Shown: positions 1 to 8,636 of the stretch, piece by piece
Layout: each line of letters starts with the position of its first letter
Numbering within the stretch: the stretch's first letter is position 1
DNA from: Spiro-02 sp034114085
Lineage (GTDB): Bacteria > Spirochaetota > Spirochaetia > Sphaerochaetales > Sphaerochaetaceae
Assembly (NCBI GenBank): GCA_034114085.1
Contig: JAXEWB010000048.1
Coordinates: 18,698-82,697 of the forward strand
DNA: 64,000 nucleotides
Direction: 5' to 3'
Position numbers and translations under genes: made by a program
Notes under the pieces: generated by a model
Databases searched by the model: none
The model's input: the letters and a program-made list of their open reading frames with translations, nothing else
Told to the model about the DNA's origin: nothing

Positions 1-780
1 TGCCGATTCCTGAAAGACGGGGGGTATTCCAATGTTATTATCGATGTCGCCAACGAATATACTATCGATTATTTTGCGAAACATCCATTAATTAATAAGG
101 ATGAATGCATGGCTGCATTGATAGAGATGGCAAAAGAGGCGAGCGGCGGTCTTCCTACGGGCTGTAGCGGTGGCGGGGGGTGTTTCAACTCTGAGGTCGC
201 AGAAGCCAGCGATGTGGTCTTTGTCCATGGAAACGGATTGACGAGGGGTGAATTCTACACTTTTACAAAGAACGTCATCAAGATTGTAGGAGGAAAGAAA
301 CCCATTGTTTTCAATGAGGACAGCGCTTGTATCTCTCGATTTGACATTGCGTTGGATTTAGGCGTTTCGTGGGGATATTACAATAACTATACAAAGCAGA
401 TACCGCCTTGCAGTTATGATATCACCAGAGGTGAAGATATGTTCTTCGCTGAAAAAATGGTCGATGCCTTGGGGATTCACATGCCTGATGGGGCATCCTG
501 TGATGAAGATATCGTCCTTCAGGGTGGTACGGGAATGGATGTCATTGGTGAGGGACTCTGTTTTTTCCGAATCGCAAGCAAGAAGCCAGAACAGATATAT
601 AAAGTCGAATACTATTTGAATGGGGTTCTAGATGATGTTTCTTATGACGAACCATTTTTCTATCACACGGAACAGACCTGGATTTCATTCCCCTGGGTCC
701 CCTCCGACGGGGATATTTTGAAAGCCGTCGTATTCATGGCGGATGGTACCGTCATTGAAAAACAGTTTGAGAAAAAATAA
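1..780 (+). CDS. C-terminal part of a glycosidase-like (beta/alpha)8 protein
   Basis: The frame is open from the first base, so the gene begins outside the window; about 259 residues are visible. Near the start is 'VIIDVANEY', and about 85 residues later 'PIVFNEDS'. An Asn-Glu pair after a hydrophobic strand and a second Glu after a later strand is the layout of clan A glycoside hydrolases (acid/base on strand 4, nucleophile on strand 7). The last ~90 residues look like a small beta domain ('KVEYYLNGVLDD'). It lies 26 bases upstream of a sugar-binding protein on the same strand, so it probably acts on the sugar that this importer takes up. I cannot name the family or substrate. A non-catalytic TIM-barrel protein is possible. 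No signal peptide can be judged because the N-terminus is missing. Confidence 0.5.
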   Translation, partial: CRFLKDGGYSNVIIDVANEYTIDYFAKHPLINKDECMAALIEMAKEASGGLPTGCSGGGGCFNSEVAEASDVVFVHGNGLTRGEFYTFTKNVIKIVGGKKPIVFNEDSACISRFDIALDLGVSWGYYNNYTKQIPPCSYDITRGEDMFFAEKMVDALGIHMPDGASCDEDIVLQGGTGMDVIGEGLCFFRIASKKPEQIYKVEYYLNGVLDDVSYDEPFFYHTEQTWISFPWVPSDGDILKAVVFMADGTVIEKQFEKK

Positions 781-806
781 CAAACAGATATACAAAGGAG
801 GATGAA

Positions 807-2201
807 ATGAAAAAATTTGTATGTTTTGTTTTGATTGGTTGTCTGATCGTAACAACTTTGTTTGCCGGAGGCTCTGCTGAAACGGGAAATGTTACGAAAC
901 GGACGATTCGTATTGCCATACCTGGTGTCAGTGAGACGGATACAATTGATCCGATTTCAGGTGTTGTGACTCCCGGCCTGAGCAAGTCTAAGAAATTCTT
1001 TGAAGAACAGTTTCACAAGACTCTTCCTGATGTCAATGTTGAGCTGATCGGTGTAGCTTGGGATGGATGGATTCAGAAAATGGAGGTGCTGAACAATTCA
1101 GGGGATATTGATATCGGATTTTTTACGAATCAGATAGCGGTGCCGGACTGGTACATGGATCTTACACCCTATATGGCACAGGACAAGGACATCAACTTCA
1201 ATAATTTTGATGATTTATTCATACCGTCCGCTGTTCATTATTCATACTATAAGTCATTCAACTATCCAGAGTATACGAACAATGTCTATGGTTTGCCCAT
1301 TGGGATTATCAATGAAATCTTTGTGTTTGATAAAGAAATCTTCGACCACTACGGGGTGCCCTATCCGACTGAGAAAACTACCTTCAGGGAATTGACTGAC
1401 ATGGCAGAGAAGATGGCCGGTATAGATCCTGTTACAGGAAAACAAACCTATGGGGCATTTGTATCGGATCATTGGATGGAGTGGTTCTCAGTTTCATTTG
1501 ATGCGGTGAAACCTTTGTTCAGCGAAGATATGATTCTTGCCAACATTGATGAGAATGAGTATGTAGAATATATCAAGGATTCACCGGAAGTGCTGGAATT
1601 TTTCAAAACGATGCTCAGGCTTGTAGATTGTTCTCCCGCAGGTGTTGCGACTGGTTCCGGTGCAGAGCGGTTCTTCGCCGAAGACAACAACATCGCCATT
1701 AATTTTGATGTGAATACGATTAATTCTCTTTGGTTGAGCTACATGTTCGCAAATGCGACACATATTACCGATCGCTTCCAGCCTGTGTTCATTCCCGAAA
1801 ATTCAAAGGGATACCAGGGATTTCCTGAGTTCACGAGGTTCGCTGTTTCAAAAAAGGCCAAGGATCCTGAATTGGCTTGGGAAGTGCTGAAGATCATGGT
1901 GACGAGTAAGGACATCATCAACTATTACATCACTTACATACAGCCGGACAAATTGCCGGTAATCAAGGACATCTCAGGTTTGAAGATTCTTGAGGACTAT
2001 GAGATGAACCAGAAACGTTATGAATATCAAGCCGCCACTACGTTCATGACCGATGATTATTGGAATTGGCGTGGTGTCTTGCGTTCTTCCGTTTGCAACA
2101 GGTTGTTGACGAAATCATATACGGCGGAAGAAGCAAGACAGGCTTTCTACGACGGCGTGAAGAAATGGGTGTCCGATACAAAGAGGCAATTGGGTCAGTG
2201 A
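807..2201 (+). CDS. ABC sugar importer, extracellular solute-binding protein (family 1)
   Basis: 464 residues, normal for MalE-like binding proteins. The N-terminus has two lysines, a hydrophobic stretch and a cleavage-like 'TLFAGGSAE', in the style of spirochaete binding proteins. No convincing lipobox cysteine is at that junction, although 'LIGC' at residues 9-12 leaves a lipoprotein possible. A strong ribosome site (AAAGGAGG) precedes the ATG. Two MalF/MalG-type permeases follow, giving the usual binding protein-permease-permease order without an ATPase, which is common where one MsmK-like ATPase serves several importers. The ligand is probably an oligosaccharide or glycoside, given the glycosidase-like gene upstream. 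The gene is AT-richer than the middle of the window. Confidence 0.88.
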   Translation: MKKFVCFVLIGCLIVTTLFAGGSAETGNVTKRTIRIAIPGVSETDTIDPISGVVTPGLSKSKKFFEEQFHKTLPDVNVELIGVAWDGWIQKMEVLNNSGDIDIGFFTNQIAVPDWYMDLTPYMAQDKDINFNNFDDLFIPSAVHYSYYKSFNYPEYTNNVYGLPIGIINEIFVFDKEIFDHYGVPYPTEKTTFRELTDMAEKMAGIDPVTGKQTYGAFVSDHWMEWFSVSFDAVKPLFSEDMILANIDENEYVEYIKDSPEVLEFFKTMLRLVDCSPAGVATGSGAERFFAEDNNIAINFDVNTINSLWLSYMFANATHITDRFQPVFIPENSKGYQGFPEFTRFAVSKKAKDPELAWEVLKIMVTSKDIINYYITYIQPDKLPVIKDISGLKILEDYEMNQKRYEYQAATTFMTDDYWNWRGVLRSSVCNRLLTKSYTAEEARQAFYDGVKKWVSDTKRQLGQ

Positions 2202-2261
2202 CTCGTGTAATTTATTCGAAATATTGTGCTTGTGGTTGCTGACTAAGTCCTGATTATCTGT

Positions 2262-2285
2262 GGAAGTGGCCTTCGGGCCACTTCC
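2262..2285 (+). promoter_or_regulatory. Perfect 10-bp stem with TTCG tetraloop between binding-protein and permease genes
   Basis: GGAAGTGGCC (2262-2271), loop TTCG, GGCCACTTCC (2276-2285). There is no T-run after it, so it is not a classical terminator. UUCG-type loops closed by C-G are very stable. In binding-protein-dependent operons such hairpins protect the upstream mRNA and give more binding protein than permease, which is the inferred role here. It also argues against the GTG at 2260 as the permease start, because that codon abuts the stem. Confidence 0.7.
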
Positions 2286-2301
2286 GGTAGGTACTGTTTA
2301 T

Positions 2302-3198
2302 ATGAAGATTAATAACTATAAGTTAAGAACTAATACTATTTGGTATCTGTTGATCATGATTCCTCTCCTTGGGACTTTGCTGTTCAACGTATACCCGTTG
2401 TTCAAGTCCTTGCATGACAGTTTTTGCAACATGAAAGGTGTTCCAATCGGACTCGTTAATTACCAGATTATGCTATTGGATTCTGATTTTCAGCAGGCCA
2501 TTATCAATACCATATATATGGCTGTGCTTGAAGTTATTGTGAATATTCCTCTTGCCTTCATTCTGGCGAATATGCTCAACCAGATTCCAAAAGCAAGGAA
2601 TGTTTATAAAGTAATTTTCTTATTTCCAATGATCATGTCCATGGTTACTGTGGCAATCATGTTTAAATATCTGATGATGCCCGATGATTCCGGTGTCATT
2701 AACTATATTCTGGGATGGTTCCATATAACACCCAAGGGGTTCTTGAATGATCTTTCAATGTCCAGAGAATCTTTGGTGGCGATGTCAATTTGGAAAGGCG
2801 TAGGCTATAATATCATTATTTTCTTTGCAGGACTTCAGGCAATACCAACCGAATATTATGAAGCGGCTGATATTGATGGAGCAAACGAATTTCGCAAATG
2901 GTGGAATATCACTGTTCCATGCATGAAGAATACATTCATCTTCGTTCTGATTACAACGACCATCGCTGCCTTGAAGCGTTTTACAGATGTATATGCAGTG
3001 AGCGGTGAAACCGGTAATCCTGCGGGCACGTTGAATACAATTATGTTGTATATCTATAAAAATTCTTTTTCGACATATAACTATAAGGATTTGGGACTCG
3101 CTTCTGCGGCCTCCATCATACTGTTTTTACTTATCCTTGCGTTTACAATTTTGAATTTCACTGTCACGAGGGAACGCAAACATGGGAGGAGAAAATGA
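2302..3198 (+). CDS. ABC sugar importer permease, MalF/UgpA type
   Basis: 298 residues from the ATG at 2302. A GTG at 2260 is in frame but borders the hairpin and would add a non-hydrophobic leader. Six membrane segments are visible. The EAA loop that contacts the ATPase reads 'EYYEAADIDGANEFRKWW' near residue 200, the binding-protein-dependent permease signature (EAA---G). The stop overlaps the next permease start by four bases (ATGA), indicating translational coupling. Its partner ATPase is not in the window. Confidence 0.88.
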   Translation: MKINNYKLRTNTIWYLLIMIPLLGTLLFNVYPLFKSLHDSFCNMKGVPIGLVNYQIMLLDSDFQQAIINTIYMAVLEVIVNIPLAFILANMLNQIPKARNVYKVIFLFPMIMSMVTVAIMFKYLMMPDDSGVINYILGWFHITPKGFLNDLSMSRESLVAMSIWKGVGYNIIIFFAGLQAIPTEYYEAADIDGANEFRKWWNITVPCMKNTFIFVLITTTIAALKRFTDVYAVSGETGNPAGTLNTIMLYIYKNSFSTYNYKDLGLASAASIILFLLILAFTILNFTVTRERKHGRRK

Positions 3199-4037
3199 AA
3201 GTCAAGAAATCTCGTGTTTCAATGATAGTATACTACATTGTTCTCACTGTGATGGCGCTGATGGTGGTTCTTCCCTTCATCTGGTTGTTGTCCACAAGTT
3301 TTGACAAGGTGAACACATATTCCCTCCCGTACCCACCGAGATTATTCCCCAAAAATTGGAGCTTGTTCAACTATAGGATGGCCTTGATCAATGTGCCAAT
3401 CGTCAAATACCTCCTCAACACTATTTTCCTTGTGGTTCTGTCCGCTGTCTGCAATGTGTTCATGTCTACATTGGCGGGATTCTGTTTTTCAAAGGGAAGT
3501 TTTTTTGGCAAAAGCGTGTTGCTTCTGTTCGTCTTGTCGAACATGATGGTTCCTTTCCAAGCAAAGCTGATGCCGATCTATGAAGTTATCCGTGCTGTCA
3601 GGCTGACCGATAACTATTTGGGAATTTTGTTACCATCGCTCATGACAAACGCAATGTATATATTCTTCGTCAAACAGTTCTGTGATGATTTACCGAGTGA
3701 CATGTATGAAGCTGGTATAGTGGATGGCGCGGGCCCCTTCCGCATCTATTTTAAAATCTTTTTGCCGTTAATGGGGCCGATTGTCGCAACAATCATCATT
3801 TTGGATATCATCCATGTCTGGAATGATTTGCTTTGGCCCATGATTGTTTTGACAAAACAGAGTCTCAGCACAATCCAAATCGGTTTGATTAGATATACAA
3901 GCGGCTCAAACGGTGTTGTTCATGCTGGCGTTACCACCGCTCTGTCAATATTGAGTATCATCCCGTTGGGAATTGCATTTTGTTTTCTACAGAAATATAT
4001 TGTTCAGAGCATTGCGTCTACCGGACTTAAACAATAA
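3195..4037 (+). CDS. ABC sugar importer permease, MalG/UgpE type
   Basis: 280 residues with six membrane segments. The EAA loop is 'DMYEAGIVDGAGPFRIYFKI', close to the consensus EAA-x3-G-x9-I-x-LP. The first segment follows a basic N-terminus ('MKVKKSR'). It is coupled to the upstream permease by a four-base overlap, and with it forms the membrane channel of the importer. It is the last gene of the importer operon; a separate promoter for the regulator starts just after the stop. Confidence 0.88.
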   Translation: MKVKKSRVSMIVYYIVLTVMALMVVLPFIWLLSTSFDKVNTYSLPYPPRLFPKNWSLFNYRMALINVPIVKYLLNTIFLVVLSAVCNVFMSTLAGFCFSKGSFFGKSVLLLFVLSNMMVPFQAKLMPIYEVIRAVRLTDNYLGILLPSLMTNAMYIFFVKQFCDDLPSDMYEAGIVDGAGPFRIYFKIFLPLMGPIVATIIILDIIHVWNDLLWPMIVLTKQSLSTIQIGLIRYTSGSNGVVHAGVTTALSILSIIPLGIAFCFLQKYIVQSIASTGLKQ

Positions 4038-4066
4038 TTGATGTTTGTCAATGAAATATATGATAT
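4038..4066 (+). promoter_or_regulatory. Candidate promoter of the GntR gene
   Basis: TTGATG (4038-4043), a 17-base spacer and TGATAT (4061-4066), about 46 bases upstream of the regulator ATG. It is a fair match to a sigma-70 promoter in a generally AT-rich stretch, so chance is possible. Confidence 0.4.
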
Positions 4067-4091
4067 GATACCCATGTTTATGAGTGAAACA

Positions 4092-4101
4092 AACTATAGT
4101 T
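4092..4101 (+). promoter_or_regulatory. Palindrome AACTATAGTT, possible GntR operator
   Basis: A perfect 10-bp palindrome between the candidate promoter and the regulator start (4113). GntR proteins bind short palindromes with variable centres, and autoregulation from this place is common. The site is short, so the assignment is tentative. Confidence 0.3.
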
Positions 4102-4112
4102 GGGTAAGTTGA

Positions 4113-4799
4113 ATGAACAACGATTTATATAAATTGAATGAAGTGAAGAGCCTCAGCCAGATTGTAATGGAGAAAATCCAAGAGCTGATATACAAAGGTG
4201 TCATTAAACCTGGAGAACGATTGGTTCAGACGGATCTTGCTGAGAGGTTCAATGTCTCAAGAGTCGCGATTCGTGATGCATTGCACAATCTCAGCCAAAC
4301 TGGCCTGATTGAAAAGACTTCCTCTGGGGGTGCCATCGTCAGGGCGTTGTCGGAAGAAGACATTAATAATATCGCTTGGCTGCGGATGGCAATTGAACCT
4401 GAAATTGCCAGCAAGGCGTGTCTGAATATCGGTACATCTGGCATTGAATACATGGAACAGATTATTCATGTGCAGGAACAATTGAATTCATATAATGACT
4501 TCATAGGGTATCTTAGAGCCGATTGGGATTTTCATAATGCCTATTATGAATATGCGAACAACGATTTAGCCATTCAGTTCTTGGAAAAACTGTGGAATAG
4601 GTCGAGTCAGGCTCGTGGCATGATATTTATCAATGAAGCTTGGGGGCATGACTGGGTAGGCCGTTCAATTCTGGGGCATAAAAGAATGGTTGTCAATATA
4701 AAGTGTCGGGATGTAAATGAAATAGTAAAAACCATCCAGAATAACATAAACAGTGCACAAGTAGAGCAACTGGAGTGGTTTAGACATATAAATGCATGA
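4113..4799 (+). CDS. GntR/FadR-family transcriptional regulator
   Basis: 228 residues. Residues ~15-80 form a GntR winged helix: 'QELIYKGVIKPGERLVQ', then 'DLAERFNVSRVAIRDAL', then 'GLIEK'. The rest is an all-helical FCD effector domain ending with 'KTIQNNINSAQ'. FCD proteins bind organic acids or sugar acids through a metal held by Asp and His residues. Placed directly after the importer on the same strand, it probably controls the importer and the glycosidase-like gene. The effector is unknown. Confidence 0.85.
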   Translation: MNNDLYKLNEVKSLSQIVMEKIQELIYKGVIKPGERLVQTDLAERFNVSRVAIRDALHNLSQTGLIEKTSSGGAIVRALSEEDINNIAWLRMAIEPEIASKACLNIGTSGIEYMEQIIHVQEQLNSYNDFIGYLRADWDFHNAYYEYANNDLAIQFLEKLWNRSSQARGMIFINEAWGHDWVGRSILGHKRMVVNIKCRDVNEIVKTIQNNINSAQVEQLEWFRHINA

Positions 4800-4959
4800 T
4801 CCTGCTTTCTCATGAATGCTGTCAATAATGTGTTTTGTCTTACAGTCCCGTTCGTGGACATAGATTATACTCGATTGGAGGTCTGCGGGATTATCCCAAA
4901 AGTGTGGCAAGGTCATGAATCGTTGCCTATTTGTCCGCGATACAGGGAGGATGCAGAAT

Positions 4960-5610
4960 ATGACGGATATGATGACAGATCCCGTTGAGCGAAAGAGACT
5001 GACGATTCTGACGATATTCTTGCTGGCGTTGATCTCGCTCTTTTCGTGGATCATCTCTCCTTTGCTTTGGTCTCGCTGGAGCATCCCGCCTTTTCATTCG
5101 GGCGCTCTCTTCAGTGTGGTTTGTATCCTGTTGTTTCTGTTCGTTCCCGACTGCAATCCGTTCATCTGGTCGAATGTGTTGATTGAGGAAAAGAAAAACC
5201 GGCCAAGATATAAAATCCATAGAAATATTGCCATTGGATTGTCTTTTCTGATAATTTTTGCGAAGGCGGCCGGTGCGTATTATTTCAATCATTGGCCCTA
5301 TGGTCCACAATCATACAGGCTGAATGCTCTCATTCTCACAATACTGGTTTTCTTGCTTGGCGCATTTGGCGAAGAGATATTGTTCAAGGCGGGAGTGTTC
5401 AGAATTTTGCTTGAGATGAAAGTCCCTCGTTTTGTGTCAATGATTGTCGTGAGTGTCATTTTCGCACTGATACATTTTATTTTTATTCCAATTCATTTTA
5501 TTGTACTTTTTTGCTTTGGGATGTTTTTTATGATTGTCTTCTCCCTATATCCTTCGATAGTGTTCGTGGCATTAGTCCATTTCGGTTTCAACATAGCGAT
5601 GCTTGCATGA
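4960..5610 (+). CDS. CPBP-family (CAAX/Abi) intramembrane metalloprotease
   Basis: 216 residues from the ATG at 4960. GGGAGG at 4945-4950 lies nine bases before it and directly abuts the alternative ATG at 4951, so 4960 is preferred. The protein is mostly membrane segments. 'GEEILFKAG' (Glu138-Glu139) is the first CPBP motif, usually EExxxR; here Lys replaces Arg. His172 in 'ALIHF' and His179 fit the later metal ligands. The family includes CAAX proteases, bacteriocin-immunity proteins and exosortase-like proteins; the substrate cannot be told. The neighbours give no functional link. Confidence 0.72.
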   Translation: MTDMMTDPVERKRLTILTIFLLALISLFSWIISPLLWSRWSIPPFHSGALFSVVCILLFLFVPDCNPFIWSNVLIEEKKNRPRYKIHRNIAIGLSFLIIFAKAAGAYYFNHWPYGPQSYRLNALILTILVFLLGAFGEEILFKAGVFRILLEMKVPRFVSMIVVSVIFALIHFIFIPIHFIVLFCFGMFFMIVFSLYPSIVFVALVHFGFNIAMLA

Positions 5611-6007
5611 GATGAAATCTCGACGCGTCGGGTTGTGTTTCCAGAGACTTGACGGCCTTGCTCCGTAACTCATTTTTCCCTGTAATTCTATTGACCAATA
5701 CGGGTTGCCATAACGCAAGGATGTCCGCGCTAGGTACTAGTTTCTGTGACGTATGCCGCATGTCCAATACGTTCCTTTGGATAAGGAGAACCTGGTATGG
5801 TCTGAGTTATAGGAAGGACGGCTGTTTGTCCTTTCCGCCGGGCCTTCCTTGCAGTATATTTTCGGTAGATCGCAATCTCATCCGGTAGATTTCTTGTCAC
5901 CGATTGGTGGTATCGGTGGCGTTGATGTTATCTGGGGGATTTGCGCAACAACGAAAGATAGCATTGCGCTATATCATCCGATTCTATCATATCGAAGGAG
6001 AATGAAC
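5611..6007 (+). other. Intergenic region, no gene recognised
   Basis: About 400 bases between the CPBP gene and ferritin. Short open frames here lack ribosome sites and resemble nothing known. Base composition shifts from AT-rich (left) to more GC-rich (right) around here. The ferritin ribosome site is at the right end (AAGGAG, 5995-6000). I looked for a Fur-like box upstream of ferritin and saw no convincing one. Confidence 0.5.
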
Positions 6008-6523
6008 ATGTTGGACAAAAAAGTCGCGAAACTGTTGGAAGAGCAGATCAACAAGGAATTCTATTCCGCATACCTGTATCTGGATTTTTCCAACTACTAT
6101 GTCAACGCCGGTCTGGACGGCTTCGCCAATTGGTACAGGATCCAGGCGCAAGAGGAACGGGATCATGCCATGTTGTTCCTTCAATATCTACAGAACAACG
6201 GTGAATGCGTGAAGCTGGAAGCCATCGCTAAGCCGGACAAGGCGCTGAAGGACAACATGGAGCCGTTGAAGGCCGCTTTGGAACATGAACGCTATGTAAC
6301 CGCCCTGATCGACACAATCTATGACGCTGCGTATTCCATCAAGGATTTCCGCACCATGCAGTTCCTTGATTGGTTCGTCAAGGAGCAGGGCGAGGAAGAG
6401 AAGAACGCCGAGGACATGATCAAGAAGATGGAGCTGTTCGGTACGGACGCGAAAGGACTCTACATGCTCAATAGTGAGCTGGGAACCCGCGTCTACAACG
6501 CTCCGTCCTTGGTACTGGACTGA
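6008..6523 (+). CDS. ftnA: Bacterial non-haem ferritin
   Basis: 171 residues, the usual FtnA length. Start at 6008 (MLDKK): AAGGAG at 5995-6000 gives a seven-base spacing, while the ATG at 6002 is too close. All ferroxidase ligands of E. coli FtnA fall at the same numbers: Glu17, Glu50, His53, Glu94, Gln127 and Glu130. The protein should assemble into a 24-subunit cage that oxidises Fe(II) and stores ferric iron, also limiting Fenton damage in an anaerobe exposed to oxygen. It appears to be a single-gene unit. Confidence 0.93.
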   Translation: MLDKKVAKLLEEQINKEFYSAYLYLDFSNYYVNAGLDGFANWYRIQAQEERDHAMLFLQYLQNNGECVKLEAIAKPDKALKDNMEPLKAALEHERYVTALIDTIYDAAYSIKDFRTMQFLDWFVKEQGEEEKNAEDMIKKMELFGTDAKGLYMLNSELGTRVYNAPSLVLD

Positions 6524-6905
6524 GGGCTCGCTTCATCTTCCGTTTTTGATGGCTCGCCAGGAACCGTGAGTTCCGGGTCGCTCTAGGTTTGCTCGGTGTT
6601 CGCCTAGTGTTCTCTCCAGGCTTGATCAGTGTTCAACTGGTGTTCACTCCGGGCATGCCCTGAGCTTCGACGCCAGGTACGCCGCCGTTGGCCGTGCAAG
6701 TTCTACGGCGGCTTGTTCTTTTGCTCGTTCCGTCAGGCTGGGGAGCGTGCGAAATTCTTGAAAACCAATGTCCCCGCATTGCACCGATATGCCTGTTTCG
6801 TCATAATGGCGGATGAGGGTATGGACGGAAAATCGTTGTTTGTGCCGTTGTAGTCGCAGTCACGAAATTCAAAGATGTCCATATGCGATGGTGGTTTGAT
6901 TCCCT
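6524..6905 (+). other. Intergenic region before the ABC exporter operon
   Basis: About 380 bases with no supported gene. It contains the degenerate 33-base tandem repeat described separately. No clear promoter was found; the exporter gene has only a weak ribosome site (GGTGGT). Confidence 0.45.
6589..6654 (+). repeat. Two tandem 33-base degenerate repeats
   Basis: Copies 6589-6621 and 6622-6654 agree at 26 of 33 positions, both with the frame TTG-TC-GTGTTC-CT-GTGTTC-CTCC-GGC. Each copy itself holds two GTGTTC words. They do not code for a recognisable protein. Role unknown. Confidence 0.6.
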
Positions 6906-8636
6906 ATGAAATTGTTCACATATCTGAAACCATATAGAATCCAATGCGTGCTGGCGCCGTTGTTCAAGTTGTTCGAGGCGTTCCTTGAGTTGCTGGTGCC
7001 GCTTGTCGTCGCTTCTTTGATTGACATCGGTATCGCTGGTGGCGACAACGGTTATGTCGTGCGGATGTGCCTGTTGCTCGGCGGGTTCGCGGCCCTCGGT
7101 CTCGGCGTGTCCGTCACCGCTCAGTATTTTTCGGCGCGGGTGGCGACGGGATTCGCCCATGATGCCAAGAACGATCTATTCCGGCATGTTCAGGGACTGG
7201 CGGCGTCTGATCTCGACAGGGTGGGGACCTCAACGCTCCTGACGAGGATGACCAGCGATATGAACCAGGTGCAAGCTGGGGTGAATATGACGTTGCGGCT
7301 GTTGTTGAGGTCGCCTTTTGTTGTTTTTGGCGCCGCGATCATGGCTATCCTAGTCGACTCGACCTCTGCGGGAGTCTTTCTGGGAATCATCGTTGTATTG
7401 CTGGTAATCGTCGGAATATTGATGGCCTGCACCATCCCCATGTACCGGAAGGTACAGCAGAATCTCGACCAAGTGCTTTCACGTGTCCGCGAAAATCTCT
7501 ATGGAGTCCGGGTATTGCGGGCGTTCTGCCAGGAACGGAACGAGACGGAAACGTTCGTGCGTGAGAACGAAGCGTTGAAGAAACGCCAGATGATTTCCGC
7601 GACGCTTTCCGTACTGACAAACCCGCTGACGATGGTCATCATCAATATAGGCATCATGATGCTGATCTGGACCGGGGGAATGAAGGTCGATGCCGGGACG
7701 CTTTCCCAAGGCGAGGTCGTCGCTTTGGTCAACTACATGAGCCTGATTCTTGTGGAGCTGGTCAAGCTGGCGAACCTGCTGGTGACGATTTCCAAGGCGC
7801 TGGCCTGCGCAAGACGTGTCGATGGTGTCTTCAAGTTGGAGTCTTCGCAGAAAGAGGGTGCTATCGATGCAATCCCTGAATTGGACGGGACCTCAGATCG
7901 GATCGTGGAATTCAAGGACGTAACGTTCGCGTACAGCGTTGGCGCTTCCCCTGCGCTGTCCAATATTTCATTTCAAGTCCATCCGGGGGAGACTGTGGGA
8001 ATCATCGGTGGTACAGGATCCGGCAAGAGTACGATTGTCAACCTGATGCTCCGCCAATACGACGCGACTGACGGCGAAGTGGACATTTTTGGCAGGAATA
8101 TCACCGACTACACGAACAATGCGATCCACTCGCATGTCGTGGCGGTCCTTCAAAAGGCGAAGCTTTTCAAGGGAACTGTCAGGAGCAACCTGAAATGGGG
8201 CGACCAGAACGCCGATGATGATACCCTGTTCAAGGCTCTGGATATCGCCCAGGCGAAAGAGATTGTCGAAAGCCGGCCACAGGGACTTGATTCGGCGGTC
8301 GAAATTGGGGGAAAGAATTTCTCTGGCGGGCAGAAACAGCGGCTAAGCATTGCGCGGGCGCTTGTGGCGAAACCGAAGGTGCTGATTCTGGACGACAGCA
8401 CTTCCGCGCTGGACTATGCCACCGATGCGGCGTTGCGCATGGCGTTGAATCGGCTGGACTGTACGTTGTTCATCATTTCCCAACGGACCCATGCGGTACG
8501 TGAGGCGGATCAGATTCTTGTGCTGGACAACGGCCGGTTGGTCGGCCACGGCAGGCACGACGAATTACTGAAGGACTGCAAGGTCTATCAGGAGATCTAT
8601 GATTCGCAATACTCCGACCGGGAGGTGGCGAAATGA
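6906..8636 (+). CDS. ABC multidrug-type exporter half, degenerate-site subunit
   Basis: 576 residues: an exporter transmembrane domain (~1-310) then a nucleotide-binding domain. Walker A 'GIIGGTGSGKST', signature 'NFSGGQKQRLSIARAL', Walker B 'VLILDDSTSALD'. The residue after the Walker B Asp is Asp rather than the catalytic Glu, so this half carries the non-hydrolysing site, as in heterodimeric exporters such as TM287/288. The stop overlaps the partner's ATG by four bases. The substrate may be a drug, lipid or peptide; the neighbours do not say. Confidence 0.88.
   Translation: MKLFTYLKPYRIQCVLAPLFKLFEAFLELLVPLVVASLIDIGIAGGDNGYVVRMCLLLGGFAALGLGVSVTAQYFSARVATGFAHDAKNDLFRHVQGLAASDLDRVGTSTLLTRMTSDMNQVQAGVNMTLRLLLRSPFVVFGAAIMAILVDSTSAGVFLGIIVVLLVIVGILMACTIPMYRKVQQNLDQVLSRVRENLYGVRVLRAFCQERNETETFVRENEALKKRQMISATLSVLTNPLTMVIINIGIMMLIWTGGMKVDAGTLSQGEVVALVNYMSLILVELVKLANLLVTISKALACARRVDGVFKLESSQKEGAIDAIPELDGTSDRIVEFKDVTFAYSVGASPALSNISFQVHPGETVGIIGGTGSGKSTIVNLMLRQYDATDGEVDIFGRNITDYTNNAIHSHVVAVLQKAKLFKGTVRSNLKWGDQNADDDTLFKALDIAQAKEIVESRPQGLDSAVEIGGKNFSGGQKQRLSIARALVAKPKVLILDDSTSALDYATDAALRMALNRLDCTLFIISQRTHAVREADQILVLDNGRLVGHGRHDELLKDCKVYQEIYDSQYSDREVAK

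Noticed and set aside
5649..6007. Extended start of the ferritin frame
   Set aside because: The upstream in-frame extension has no ribosome site or family similarity; the MLDKK start aligns every ferroxidase residue with E. coli FtnA.
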